From Kingdonia uniflora (taxonomy: Eukaryota; Streptophyta; Magnoliopsida; Ranunculales; Circaeasteraceae), in NCBI GenBank assembly GCA_014058105.1, contig JACGCM010000750.1:682001-746000 (forward strand): a stretch of DNA of 64,000 nt, given 5' to 3'. A program made the position numbers and the translations under genes. This document shows, one piece after another, positions 35,991 through 47,893 of the stretch (position 1 is the stretch's first letter; each line of letters starts with the position of its first letter). The notes beneath the pieces were generated by a model, which was given only the letters and a program-made list of their open reading frames with translations, ran no database searches and was not told where the DNA came from.

Positions 35991-36598
35991 TGTAGTAGCC
36001 TACTCGCAGCTTTTGAGAATGAACTGGATATTTGAAGACTCCCAAGGAGCTTAAAGCCTACCGTACTTATAACTCTACAAGAACCGCAACAATCTTACCA
36101 TCGAAACTACTTAAGCCTCGACCATGCTTCAGTCCAGCTCAGCTCCTAGTTGAAGGCAGGCAACTTTGACAACAACCTAGCTAAAAACTCTGGTAGGACT
36201 GACTTTAGTACAAATTATTTTTAAATAAAGATACATTTGTAATTTGACCTCTCTATTGTAACATCACCTTTCCTATCTTTTATAAATAGGGAAGGAGAGC
36301 TGCCATCGAGGTAGTTGATGGATTTTCCCCCATACACCCCTTAGAGAGGCTATGACAAACCATCGAGCACCGCTTAAAGCTTGAAGATTCAGTCTACTTA
36401 ACCCTATATTGGTAATCTCATCCATTTACACAATCTCACCTTAATTTTTTTTATAGGAGCTCGTGGAGGAATCTCATTCAAGATCTTCACTCAAGTGTAT
36501 CTATTAGAAGTTTACTTTATTTGTGTTAAACCCCTTGGCAAACATTAAACTAGTGGTATTGGAGTTTTATCTCCCCTCTGCGAGATTAGGCCCCTAGA
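35991..36598 (+). repeat. LTR shared by element B (as 3' LTR) and element E (as 5' LTR)
   Basis: 608 bp, TGTAGTAGCC start and CCCCTAGA end, homologous to 6182-6919. It has a PPT on its left and a PBS plus gag on its right, so it works as 3' LTR of one copy and 5' LTR of the next. A TATAAATAG box lies near 36280. Confidence 0.85.
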
Positions 36599-36600
36599 TT

Positions 36601-36615
36601 TGGCACCGTCTGCGC
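36601..36615 (+). promoter_or_regulatory. Primer-binding site of element E
   Basis: TGGCACCGTCTGCGC, two bases after the LTR. Compare TGGCACCGTCTATGGGA in element C. Confidence 0.8.
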
Positions 36616-36652
36616 TTTTACCTTCACTTTCCAAAACATTCCCAAACCTGGC

Positions 36653-37690
36653 ATGTCCGTAATGGATTTTAACCTTCATTCAACCTCTGCCATAGTAGGA
36701 GCCCCGGCTGACGATGTTGCCGCCCAACTCACCCTGATGCATGAGCAGTTTACTTTGGCTGATGAAAGACACATCAGCCAGCTTCGCCACGAGCGTGAAG
36801 CCCGATGATAGGAGTTCAAAAATGAAGACCAGTACTGCATCATAAAAATGGAGAGACGTCATCGTTACTTCAAAGAAATCTACAACCCTATTTAGGGCTT
36901 ACAACAAGCACGAGCAATTGACGATCCTACGCATTATAGATCTCCCGGTCCCTCATGGATATCCGCTCGTGTGTGTTTAGGACTTCACCCCCGAACAGAG
37001 GCCCCCCTGATCCATCTAGGAACCGAAGGTATCAGCAATCCCATACCTGAAGGCTCGGTAAACCCAGGTGTTTCCATTTCTATAGCTTTGAGTAACTTTA
37101 CTATGCAAGCATCCTGACACCCTAATCAGGGACTAGCCTGATAACGGCAATGCGAGCGCAGTATAAAACATACCTTCGGGCCGAAACCAAATTGACCTCG
37201 GATACATCCCTCTTCACCTCGAGCAACTTATGTAATATAACAAGAGATCGATCAATAGATCAAAGTTTCCATCCAGATCAGCTCGAGGCCATCCCCTAAC
37301 TCTAAAAGCCAACATAGCTACCCAATCTTTACTGAACTGTTAGCCATCAAAGTCCCTTTCACTTTCCATATCCCCAAGATCTATAAATATCAAAATACAG
37401 ACACACAGTCCTACGGCCTTAAGTTCCATAACTCGTTAAGCCTCCATTTGTTAGCCGATCGCATCTATTACAGAATATTCCCCACTAGCCTCACAGATAG
37501 TCTACTCAAGCATAGCCCTACCCAATGGATCTATTTGAAACTTTGAATACATGCCTAGTTTGTTTATCTCTTACTTCGTATGTAATAAGGATTGAGGGGT
37601 CAAAGTCGATGCACACTTAAACATTCGAGCGAGACAAGCACAAATACAAATACTCAAAAGCTTTTCCAAACAATTCTTTGATATGCCTTG
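36653..37690 (+). pseudogene. Gag of element E, truncated
   Basis: ATG at 36653 opens MSVMDFNLHSTSAIVGAP, then a charged coiled-coil N-terminus (LMHEQFTLADERHISQLRHE) with stops. About 500 bases further the gag core reads LLAIKVPFTFHIPKIYKYQN and LADRIYYRIFPTSLTDSLL. Similarity ends near 37690, before the nucleocapsid. The N-terminal layout parallels element C gag. No pol follows. Confidence 0.65.
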
Positions 37691-38259
37691 CAAAATCGAG
37701 AACCTCGATTGTGCTAAAACATTTTATAATATGCTATAAACTTATTTATGCTTCAATCAGACTAATTAACCATAATTTAACCACGGAGGGTGCATTTTAT
37801 AGTTCTTTAGGAGCACATCTAGGGAAACTCTTTATTTAATGAAAAATCTTGGATTTTGTCATTAAAAAGGCTATTTACTGAATGTATAAGACATGAATTA
37901 AGTGGGTATGTAAATGTCCTTCGAAACATTTCAACCCATATTTTTTTGTGTCTAGTATCCTAATACACTTAGGTGCATGGATTAAGGATTTACTAGGTAA
38001 GATATTATAAAGTTATCTTACTACATTAATCTAAAATTACATAACAATTTTGCATTGGCTAGTAATTCTTAGGGTGCATATATGTGGTTTACTCTTAAAA
38101 GGACCCTATACGAAGGAAATATTTAAGCTTCAGATTAAATTATATTTGGATTGCTTGATATCCATACTGATTAAATTCAATAATATGAACAGATGTTAAA
38201 GTGCAAGAGTTGGTATTTCCCACCACTGTAAATTTTGGTGAAAACTACCTCACCTGACT
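37691..38259. other. No recognisable feature
   Basis: AT-rich DNA between the gag of E and the copia element F. Neither strand gives a family motif, and no copy of F's 3' LTR was found here. Confidence 0.5.
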
Positions 38260-38439
38260 CGAAGACGTCTTGGAATCTCAAAATATGTAACATACTATGG
38301 TGACTGTACCAACTGATTTGTTAATGCTAAGAGATAGTACCTTGATACTAGATGCGAGTGTTGTAAAGAAGCTTCCTAATATAAAAGTCAAAGGTACTTT
38401 TTTGCATACGTCATCATATTATAGAGGCACTCAAAAGGA

Positions 38440-39250
38440 AGTACCTATCTGTGAAGGACCCTTCGACACTTTGGGAGAACATTAAGGGAAATTTTGGCCA
38501 TCAGAAGGATACCTTACTCCCTAAATCTAGGTTCTAGTAGTCAAACTTCAGATTGACGAACTATCAAAATGTAACTGAGTACAATTTTGTAGTCCATAAT
38601 ATCGTCTAAATACTTAAGTTGTGTAGAGATCTAATTATCGAGTCTTATTTGATTGAGAAGACTCTGGGCAATGTTTCATACATCGAATATTATGTTTCAA
38701 AGGAAATTTGGATATGATAAGTTTGCTACCCACATTGAATTGATCACTGTGCTATTAGTTATAGTGCAAAAGGATGAACTACTGATGAAAAATTAAGGAG
38801 TTTGGCCTGCTAGAACTACGGCTGTACCTGAGGCACATGTGATCAATTTTAGGGGTAATAGTATTACCTGCAGATGAGGCCACAATTGAGGCAGAAGTGG
38901 AGGTAACATGGGCTGTCAACGTCTGGAGGGAAACCAATTTACAGTTACCCAAAATCCTGGATGGGGTGGTAACTCTCAATGACTACAACAACGTAGGAAA
39001 GGCATAATGCTAGCCAAAACTGCGAAATGCTATAACTATGGTAAAAACTAGCACTATGCAAAAGAGTTCACAAATGCTCCTATGTATAACGGCAGGCCTA
39101 AAGCCAACCATGCATTTACGGGAGATATTAGCCCCCCGAGATTTAAGTCAACAAACTTTTTCGGGGATATGGATACAGTGATAGGGAAAAATTCCCAGAA
39201 TACTGGCGCAACCCTGTAGTCAGACCAGTGATACATGATAAGCAGTTTAG
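38440..39250 (+). pseudogene. Gag of copia element F
   Basis: Pieces in several frames: EGPFDTLGEH, KLCRDLIIESYLIEKTLGNV (about 38610-38690), TTDEKLRSLAC, and a zinc-knuckle remnant CYNYGKN-stop-HYAKEF near 39030-39070. There the second Cys is Tyr and the last Cys is Phe. Copia gags have one CCHC knuckle for RNA binding; here it is destroyed. Confidence 0.65.
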
Positions 39251-39489
39251 CCCTTCCCTATTTTTTGTATTTAGTTTAGTTTGGTTCAGTACTTAAGTCC
39301 CCATAAGGTAGCATTTTATTTTTTAACATTATGTTTCCATACAATTTTTAAAATGAAATAAATGCTTGTATCGCGGTTATATCTATGTGAGCTGCTTTAC
39401 ATGTTTACATAACTCGTAGTTAATTTCTATCAGAATTTAATATTGTGTATGTAATGTTTGATCTGTCTTTTCAAATATAGAGAAAAGAA

Positions 39490-39830
39490 AATGGAACTGT
39501 CTGACTACATGATGTTGATTTATGATTATAAAACAGGGTCTACATGTCTAATTGACAATGGGACCACACATGCTATACTTCAAGAGAAATTGTTATTCTC
39601 AACTTTGACTTCGTGTAACATGAGATCATAACAATATCTGGTGCATCTAATATGGTAGAGGGTAGCGGCCAAGCTATTGTACTACTCCCGAATGGTACAA
39701 ATTTACAAATCGACCATGGATTCGTGTTAGTTGAATTGAAATCTACTTAGTTGTCAAGTAGAAACTGTGATAAACAATGACATGGCTCACTTGTGCATTG
39801 TATCAATGGTTAAGGGTAAAAAAATATCTT
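39490..39830 (+). pseudogene. Protease of copia element F
   Basis: CLIDNGTTHAILQEKLLFS at about 39546-39602 corresponds to the copia active-site block (D-S-G/A-T-T-H-x-I-L). The Asp is kept. The frame breaks soon after at a stop. Confidence 0.65.
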
Positions 39831-40433
39831 AGAATGGCGTCCAGGACATTCCTCAGGGATAATTCCCTACAGAAATAAGGGTTGTTGAAGCATATGCTAT
39901 TATTAACTTTTCTCCAATGCGGGATAAAATGCTTGAGCTTTAGCATGATCGTTTGGGATACCAAGGCATATCTATGGCTGGAAGTTTGAGTAGGCCGGGC
40001 GGGTTCGGGCTGGGCCATCGCAGGCTAAATAAAGTTTGGGCCGGGCCAGGCCAGGCTATTAATAGTGTTCAGGCCGGGCCGGGCTAGCTTCAAAGAAACT
40101 TAGCCCGAAGTACGCCTCGTGGAATATACGAGCCATATACGGGCTGGGTTTGGGCTGGGTTATGCAGGTCAAGTTTAGGCCAAGTTCGGGCTGGGTTTGG
40201 GCCAGATTATATGGGCCGAATTCGAGCCGAGTTTAGGCCAAATTTAGGCCCAATTTGGGCCAAATTCCTTAGTTAAAAAGAAACCCTTGTTTATTAATTT
40301 TTGTGAAAATTTGAGAGGGGGACATAAAAACTTACCTCACTACAAAAGTTCAAATACTCAAAATGAAGTACTCATTTGGCCTTGTCACATATAATAAAAA
40401 CTAATCTATAAATAATAATAAAAAACAAAAAAA

Positions 40434-42455
40434 CTATTATAGTTCTAACTCTTCTTCTGATCCTTGAAACAACTTATCTGGATTTCTATCTTCTGCTAAA
40501 TACCAATATCTTAAATACATGGTCACTTCGATTATATCAGGCGCTAAACTACTCCTATAATCTGTTATCAACCGCCTAGCACTGCTAAAAGCTACCTCTG
40601 ATACTACTGTAGATACTAGAATTTAAAGAATATCACGGGCGATAGCAGCTAGAACGGGGACCTTAATTTTATTAACTTTCCACCACTTCAAAACATCAAA
40701 ATCTGTATCATCAATTGTATCAAATTTGAGGTAACGACTCAACTCGTTTGATCCTCCTCCACTATGGGCTCCTCGACAAGTGCTCTCCCTTATTCTTTCT
40801 GTCGTAGTTTGTGGTTGAGATAAGTTTGATTCGACATACGTTAATGGTGAGTTAAATTTACCACTCGCCTCGTAATCCTTAAAAAGTGTAGTTATAGCAT
40901 GCCTAGCCACTTCAATTTCAAAACTATATGTAGAAGGGCAAAGGACTTCTTTTAAAAAAAATTCTAATACAACAAGCTTATTTTGAGGGTTTAATATTGT
41001 ATCTACGACCCAAACTATTGGAACATGTTCCCAATATTATTTATATTTGTCGTACATCTCGCCACAAATTTCTCAAAAATGTGTACTATGTTTATCTTTA
41101 ATAAATACCTCACAAATGTTAACTAAATGCGTAATAACTTCACAAGATGTAACATGATAACTCTTGGAAAAACATAGTGTTACATCGGAAAAACTTTAAG
41201 AAAATTTTGTAGTAGTTTTGTTGCTACCCAATCATCATCACTAATAGTGTGATTAAGGGTTTTTGCCATTTGATATTATGTAATTGGTTGTTGTAAAGAA
41301 ATTATCACGTTTAACATTAAATATGCAGAGTTCCACCTATGTTTAACATTTATTGGTGGTTTTCTCGATTTTATACTTGAAGCTTGACATATTTTTGTAA
41401 AATCTTGATAACACTTTTGCGAACTGTACAAATAAATTGTAGTCTGTCTTACAATTTCTAAGGCATCTTTGCTTACATCTAATCACTATTTTACCATGAG
41501 ATTAAGAATGTGGCAACAATATCTCACATGAAAATATTAACCGCTATGCTGAATAGGTAACCAATTACTTAATTCATTACTTGCACGATCATTTGAACTA
41601 GTATTATCTAAGGATATAGAAAATATTTTATTTGAAATTCCATATTCGTTTATTGCGTCAAAAAATAGAACTAGCTATAGTTAAACTGTCGTGGGGGATT
41701 CCAAGCAACCTTAACCAAATAATTATTTTTTGTATTGTCCAGGTAGAGTCTAAAAAGTGTGCAGTAACACAACAAAATCCTAATTTTGAAGAAGAGCTCC
41801 ACAAATTAATCGAAAGAGATATTTTACCAAAAGTATTTTGCAAAAGATTTTTTAATTTTTCCATTTCACTTTTGTAATATTTTAAAATATTAGCTTTAAC
41901 GGTATTCCTACTAGGTTGTTAAAATAATTCTCCATATGTCATACTTTCCTTCCTTTCAAATGAGTCATTTTCATATAAGCTAAAGGGTTGCTTGTCAACT
42001 TTTATATATCTAACTAATTTCTTATGAGAAACTTCTTTATTAAAGAAAAAACTTGTAAGATTACCTGTAAGAGATCTGCCAAATTGTGTTTGTGAGGGAT
42101 CTTGATTTTGCTTACAATCTTCCATGCATCTTTGAAGGTGGGAAGTTCCGCTACCTCCAGAGGCACTGTATCCCAAACCTCTGATCTAAGTATGAGGCAC
42201 TATATCCCAAACCTCTGGATCTAAGTTTTAGTGATCTTTTTAATATTTTACTGGAGGAGCTAAAAATTTCGGGGTTCGGATCTTGGCTCTCGGATCTTGA
42301 GAACTCGGATCTTGAGGGATTGGAGGTTTGGTTGGTAATTTATCATCCATATCAGAATATGTTGGTGTATGATGTGGATCATTTTTAGTATATCTTATCT
42401 GGGGACTTTCGTCATCTATGTCGCTGATGGTGGGAAATCTTTTTCGTGGCCCCAT
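40434..42455 (-). pseudogene. hAT transposase
   Basis: Starts about MGPRKRFPTISDIDDESP (42455). The BED zinc-finger region is damaged: DPEVWD-like and GSGTSHLQRC blocks remain, but the CxxC pair is missing and a 34-bp direct duplication (42161-42194/42195-42229) shifts the frame. The middle has ISLSINLWSSSSKLGF, then HFLDSTWTIQK and IFSISLDNTSSNDRASN (41860-41560). The C-terminal dimerisation domain reads SNELSRYLKFDTI, FDVLKWWKVNK and VPVLAAIARDIL (40750-40623). After a frameshift come VVSEVAFSSARRLITDYRSS and YLRYWYLAEDRNPDKLF (40610-40460). Inactive. Confidence 0.85.
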
Positions 42456-44164
42456 TCTGAAATGCTCAAACAAACAATAACTCAATAAGTTTGTAAACTT
42501 CACTAAAAAACAAATAACAAAGATCGTATAAATGTATATTATGTGGAAGTCAATAGTGCTGCTAAAACTGTGGGGGTTAAAAAATACCAGTTTTGAAGGA
42601 AATAAGGATAGTTTGTAGATCAAAATGAACTAATTTTCATAGATCAATGTTTCCCAGTGTTAAATTCTCATTCAATATCAATAACAATGAATAACATTAA
42701 CTAGATAAGAAAATATCAGTCCCTTAGATATTCATTGACGCCATCATCTCTGCGTTCATTACCGGTCTATTGAGTCATCATTGATTACATATATACCTAC
42801 AAAAAAAAAAATCCTAAAACCAACCAACCAAATTAGTTAAGATAACAAATGCAATCAAATTCCAATAAAACGTGTAACATACTGCTCCAACTCCAACTTA
42901 TAAACTAGTACAACACATCAATGACTTAGAAAAAATTGTAATAAGACATGAAAACAACAAACATATAATGCATCACAGAGTATGCACTTGGAGATATCTA
43001 AGCAGCTTATCCTCAATAAGGATGACTTATGGTTCCGTCGTCTTTATCGTCAATGAAGATATAACGCATCACATAGGACTATGAAACCCCATGTTCATAC
43101 TATGGCACAGTACCAAGGATATTACTTGTGCTTTCTATAATTTATGATCTATTTGAGAATATGTCTATTGGCTAATTTTATTTGAGGACTGTGACGACTG
43201 TCTAAAAGTTACAGCAAATCGTCCAAACTAATGTTGGTTATTTTTTGCAAATGTGTGTAGAGATCTCTATAATGAGTTCAACCACCTAACCCCAGACCTA
43301 ACTCAAACCAATAACAACTTTAATTTCCTCAAAATCCTTGACTCTCAACTCTCATAAGTTGGTGAAGAGTATCTTATTACAATATATTTGGCTCTTAGAT
43401 TACCCTTAGCCTAAAAACTAGGAAAGTTGTTACATGATAAAGGTTGTATATCAAGTAGTTATAGTGGCTGGCTTTGTGTAAGTGGGATACAATGCAATTG
43501 GTAAAGGCAGAGGCTCATATTCTATGGGTGTAATTGGAGTCTGTCATGCCATTAGCATCTTAGTTAGAGGAATTACTTTTACAATCATCGCAATCACCCC
43601 CAATTCAAAGAGTCATTAAAAATCTCAAAACTATAACTACCCAAACAATTCTTTCTACCTGAATGTGCTTCTAAAGACATAAAAATTACTTCTTTATCAT
43701 ACCCAATGCCTACATATCATAACAGCAAAACCTAATGTTTTTTTATCTGAGAATCAATTTCCCAATAGTTAGAATCTGCAGTAACATATATTTACATAAC
43801 AGAATATTTTTTTATAGATTGGGGTTTATGTTGTTTTGAGGGAACGAATCAATCAGAAACAAATCAAACATCAAACAATAAACATCAATCAAACAGCCGA
43901 AAGAGAGGGTACCTATTAGGAAACCAAAACTTTACCTTCAATCAAAAGTAAGGATTCAAGAGTTTTAGGATCAAGATTGAAGATTCAAGAGTCTTCAAGA
44001 AAGAATTAGTTAGAGAGAATTAGAGAGCTTGGGTTAGAATTAGAGTCTTGAATCAAGATGGTGTTTGTGGGGATTCAAAAGTTTGTAACTTAGAACAAAG
44101 ATGATTGGTTTCTTTTTAAAGAAACATCTTCAACGGAATTAATTTCTCTAACAGATCTAATTAT
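42456..44164 (-). other. 5' leader region of the hAT transposase gene
   Basis: No coding motif on either strand. The stretch 43900-44100 has direct GATTCAAGAGT-type repeats typical of a transcribed leader. Probably promoter, 5' UTR and an intron of the transposase gene. Confidence 0.4.
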
Positions 44165-45779
44165 TGTTCAGGCCGGGCCTAGTTCGTGCCAGTTCGGGCC
44201 GGGCCTAGCTCGGGCTGGGCCATGGGGAGGCCCACTGCTATAAAAGGTGTCCCGCAACCCACCCATAAAATTAATCGGGCCGGGCCAAGCAAGCTATGAA
44301 CAGTACGCGGGCTGGACGCGGTTTTCACCGGGCGGGCTGGGCTGGGCCGCAAGCTTTGGCCCATATTGCCAGCCCTAGGCATATCCATGGTGAGGAAAAT
44401 TATCAAAAACATAACGGGCAAGTCAATAGAGTCACAAAAAATCCCAATTTTGTACAATAGACTGTGCAAAGCTTGCCTGTATGGGAAGCTAATCACACGA
44501 CCTATTAATACCATGGCAGGACATGAGTTGCCAGCCTTTTTCCACCGTACCCATGAAGATATATATAGACCTATCCATTCACAAAGTGGGCCATTTAGGA
44601 ATTACATGGGGATGATTGACGCATCGCTGAGATGGTCTTATGTTTGTCTATTCTTAAGTAGAAATTATGTTCTACCACGGTTATTGAGATAGATCATTAT
44701 ATTACGGATGCAGTTTCCCAGGCCACCCGATAGTGTCAATTCGACTTGATGGAGCTGTAGAGTTTAGCTCGAAAGTATTTGGCGAGTATTGTACTTCAAA
44801 TGGGATTGATTTGAAGTTTCTAGCCCATGCCCTGAATGGGATGACAGAGAATCTAATCAAGTGATTACAGTTATTCGCAAGACCACTGTTATTATGTGCA
44901 CAACTTATTGCAATCGCATAGGGACATGTAATTTTGCGTGCCTCAGCGCTGTTTTGGATTTGTCCAATGACATACCACCAATATTCCCCAAAGCAACTAG
45001 TAACTGGGCATGAGCCCAATATCCACCATCTGCTCATATTTGGATGTGACGTGCAGGTGCTGATAACACCTCCATTATGCACAAGGATAGGTCCCCAACA
45101 TCGTTTAGGCATATATGTAGGTTATGATTTGCCATCTATTATTAGATATTTGGAACTCACGATAGGTAATTTGCTCACCGATAGATTTGATGATTATCAT
45201 TTTGATGAGACGATGTTCTCGGTATTTAGGGGAGATAAGGCACATGAATGTCGTGAAGTCAAGTGGAGTAGCCCATCACTATCTTATTATAATCCTCTAT
45301 TACCGGTGGGTGACCAGAAAGTCCAACGAATGTTTTATCTATAAAGAGTATCGATTAAAATGCCAGATGCATTCAATGATGTTACTAAGGTAGTAAAGGG
45401 GCATGTACTTGGGTGTAATGCACCTGCACAGTTGGAAGTCCCATTGGGGAGTTACATAGTACCAATAAATGAATTAGTGGTATGCATGCAGTGCAGCCAT
45501 ATACCTGCAGCTTTAGATTTGGCTGACTGCAATCGGTAGAATAAGAGGACTAGAGACGTCATAGTTAAAAGGACTTAGGGATTACTTAGGACCCAAAAGG
45601 GGTCCGGAGTTGAAGGAGGGGCTTAACAAATACTAGACAATATAAGTCAATCTATGGATATATTATAGGATATGCCTAGAGGGGCTAATATACATGATAA
45701 TAACGAGGTTTTTATCAATTATATTTGTAATGGCATAACATGAGATTGCAATAAAGTAGTTATCGACAATATTTTCACG

Positions 45780-47400
45780 CTTTTAGTAGTATTAACTATG
45801 ATTGATGACGACCTCAGACCAATATCAATGGATGAAAGTCATCATTACACTATTTGGCTGAAGTGGGAAGATGCTATCAAGGAAGAGCTATGCTCATTGG
45901 AATAGTGTGAGGTCTTTGAAAAGATTGCCTAACAGGATTTATCTAAAGGGCCAATTAGATATAAATGGGTATTTGAAAGGAAACGTAACGAGGATGGGTA
46001 GATCGTAAGTTACAAGGCTAGACTAGTTGGCCAGGGTGTCTCTCAGAGGCTTGGAATCGATTTCTATGATACCTATTCTCCCGTCATGGATGTTATTATG
46101 TTTTGGTTTTCAATCAGTCAATCAGTCGTTGAGAGAAACGTTGATATCCGTCTAATAGATGTAGTAATAGCGTATCTATATGTGAAATTAGATACTGATA
46201 TCTACATAATGCTACCAGAAGGGTAAAAGCTTCTGGATGCATTAAAGCCTAGTATTAAAGACACGTACGTAATAAAATTAGATAAGGCACTCTATGGATT
46301 GAAACAATTTGGGCTCATGTGGCATAATAGGTTGAATAAATAATTGAGAGCAGAGCTTTGCAAATAATCCTATATGCCCATATGTCTTCATACGGAAGAC
46401 AGAGATAGGGTTTGTATTCATAGCAGCATATGTGGATAGTTTAAATATTATCGGGACTCATGAGAAGATTACAAGGGCCACGGAATACCTTAAGAAGGAT
46501 TTTGAAATGAAAAACCTCGGAAAGGCCAAGTTTTGTCTCAGTTTGCAGATTGAACACCATGGAAATGACATCCTTGTACATCAAGAGACATATACAAAAC
46601 ATATCCTTAAGAGATTCAATTTGAAGAATGCCCATCTTATGAATATGCCCATGGGAGTCAGATCACTAGATGTGAAGGTTGACAAGTTCTGCCTGTCTGA
46701 CGGGGGGGGGGGGGGGGGACTCCTTGGTTTGGATAAGTCTTACCTTGGAGTGATCGGTGTACTACTATACCTTGGAGGATATATTTTTCAAAGTAAATTT
46801 ACTTGTGAGGCATAGTTTAGCACCTACCATGAGGCATTCGAAAAGTATCGAGCACCTTCTGAAGTATTTGCGTGGTACTAAGGAATTTTCTATCTTAGGG
46901 ATAGAAAATGTAGGCTAGTTAAATACGTAGATGCAGGATATCAATTAGGCCTACATAGAATATGTTTGCAAATGGGATATGTGTTTATAAATGGTAAGAT
47001 AGACATTTCATGAAGATCAGTAAAATAATCCATGGTTGTGACTTCATTGAATCCCTAAGAGATTCTAGCATTACATGAAGCTGGCAATGGATCTTTCTAG
47101 TTAAAATTTATGACTGGTCATATAAATGGTAGTTATGGTCTTAGTTACAATACTTGTGATTCTATAAAGATTTTTCAGAATAATGCATCATGTGATCAAC
47201 AAGTTAAAAAGCTAATTATATCAAAGGTGATAGGACAAAGCACATCTCGCCAAAGTTCTTCCATATCTACGAGTTGCAAGAGATGAAAGAATTTGAAGTT
47301 ATTCAAGTCGTTCATCTGTGAATCTTGCAAATTTGTTTACTAAGGCATTGCTAAAGCCAACTTTTGAGAAGTTAGATTATGGGATCAAAATGTGCAATTT
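45780..47400 (+). pseudogene. Reverse transcriptase and RNase H of copia element F
   Basis: RT blocks: WEDAIKEELCSLE, IRYKWVFERKRNEDG, SYKARLVGQGVSQRLGIDF, YVIKLDKALYGLKQFG. The active-site loop reads AYVDSLNIIG at 46426-46455: the second catalytic Asp of YVDD is Ser (46438-46440). LGKAKFCLSLQIEHHGNDI and THLKRF-like HILKRFNLKNAHLMNMP follow. RNase H reads EHLLKYLRGTKEFSILG, KYVDAGYQLGLHRICLQMGY and EILALHEAG. Inactive. Confidence 0.8.
46702..46718 (+). repeat. G17 homopolymer
   Basis: Seventeen consecutive G within the RT of element F. The homologous protein has only a few residues here. Length in the assembly may be unreliable. Confidence 0.8.
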
Positions 47401-47439
47401 ATACTCGCTTAAACTGTGTTGTGTTTGTAGACGTCAGGG

Positions 47440-47680
47440 AAAGTTCGATCTCGCTGACGAGTTTCAGAAAGTATTTGATCTTTGCTGACTACATCAAGGG
47501 GAGTTCAACCCTGCTAATAACATCTAAAGGTGTTTTATCTTTGTAGATACATCTAAAGGTATTTGATCCTTATAGATAAGATTTAGGGGTGTTTTGATCA
47601 TCAAAGATAATATCAGGAGGTGTTTAATCCTCACTGATATATTAGGAGGTGTTTGATCCTCACTTACTGGACAAGAAGCG
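47440..47680 (+). repeat. Degenerate short tandem repeats after copia F pol
   Basis: About six imperfect units of 30-50 bp built around AGGTGTTTGATCCT and (A/C)TCTAAAGGT. They lie between the RNase H end and the LTR. Confidence 0.7.
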
Positions 47681-47893
47681 TGTTGTACTCTTTTCCTCTT
47701 ATACGTAGCTTTTTCCATTGGAGCTTTTCCTAGTAAAAGATTTTACCGAGGCAACTTGAGCGCGTCCAATACTAGGACGGTGAGCACTGGGTTGCACTCT
47801 TTCCTTGTACACTTTTTTGCCAAGGGAGATTTTGTGTGCGGAGGTCTTGACGAGGAAATCGTTCATGGTTTGTGTGGTGCCCAAAAGGTGGAG

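Larger units (their letters stand above)
6920..36598 (+). mobile_element. Element B: Tat-type gypsy retrotransposon, interrupted by D and C
   Basis: B's 5' half lies outside the window beyond element A. Visible parts are the RT/RNase H tether, RNase H and integrase (6925-9070), one post-pol repeat unit and the antisense gene (9575-10261, continuing 18279-19573 and 33847-34000). A small antisense ORF (35735-35439), a PPT (35981-35990) and the 3' LTR (35991-36598) follow. Removing D and C joins these pieces in the same order as in A. B is the oldest element of this cluster because A, D and C all sit inside it. Confidence 0.75.
39973..44377 (-). mobile_element. hAT (Ac-like) DNA transposon
   Basis: 4405 bp with 8-bp target duplication GGCATATC (39965-39972 and 44378-44385), exact. 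Termini are TATGGCTGG on the left and, inverted, TAGGGCTGG on the right; 13 of the first 18 positions match. The TAGGG start is as in Ac. Both ends carry many GGGCY / RGCCC motifs over ~200-280 bp (39990-40270, 44165-44360), like the repeated transposase-binding motifs of Ac. The transposase lies on the minus strand. Confidence 0.9.
39870..45540 (+). pseudogene. Integrase of copia element F, split by a hAT insertion
   Basis: The HHCC region starts HDRLGYQGIS just before the hAT element. It continues on the other side with RKIIKNITGKSIESQK and RLCKACLYGKLITRP (44395-44505). The core continues with YMGMIDASLRWSYVCLFLS. Later blocks are TYHQYSPKQLVTGHEPNIHH, RLGIYVGYDLPSIIRYLE and FDDYHFDETMF (44970-45220). 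Many frames and stops. The duplicated 8-bp target GGCATATC flanks the insertion. Confidence 0.8.

Noticed and set aside
37691..38259. 5' LTR of copia element F
   Set aside because: No similarity to 47894-48170 could be found, and no primer-binding site follows.
44702..45112. 136-codon minus-strand open frame
   Set aside because: Opposite the copia integrase frame, which carries clear family blocks; shadow.
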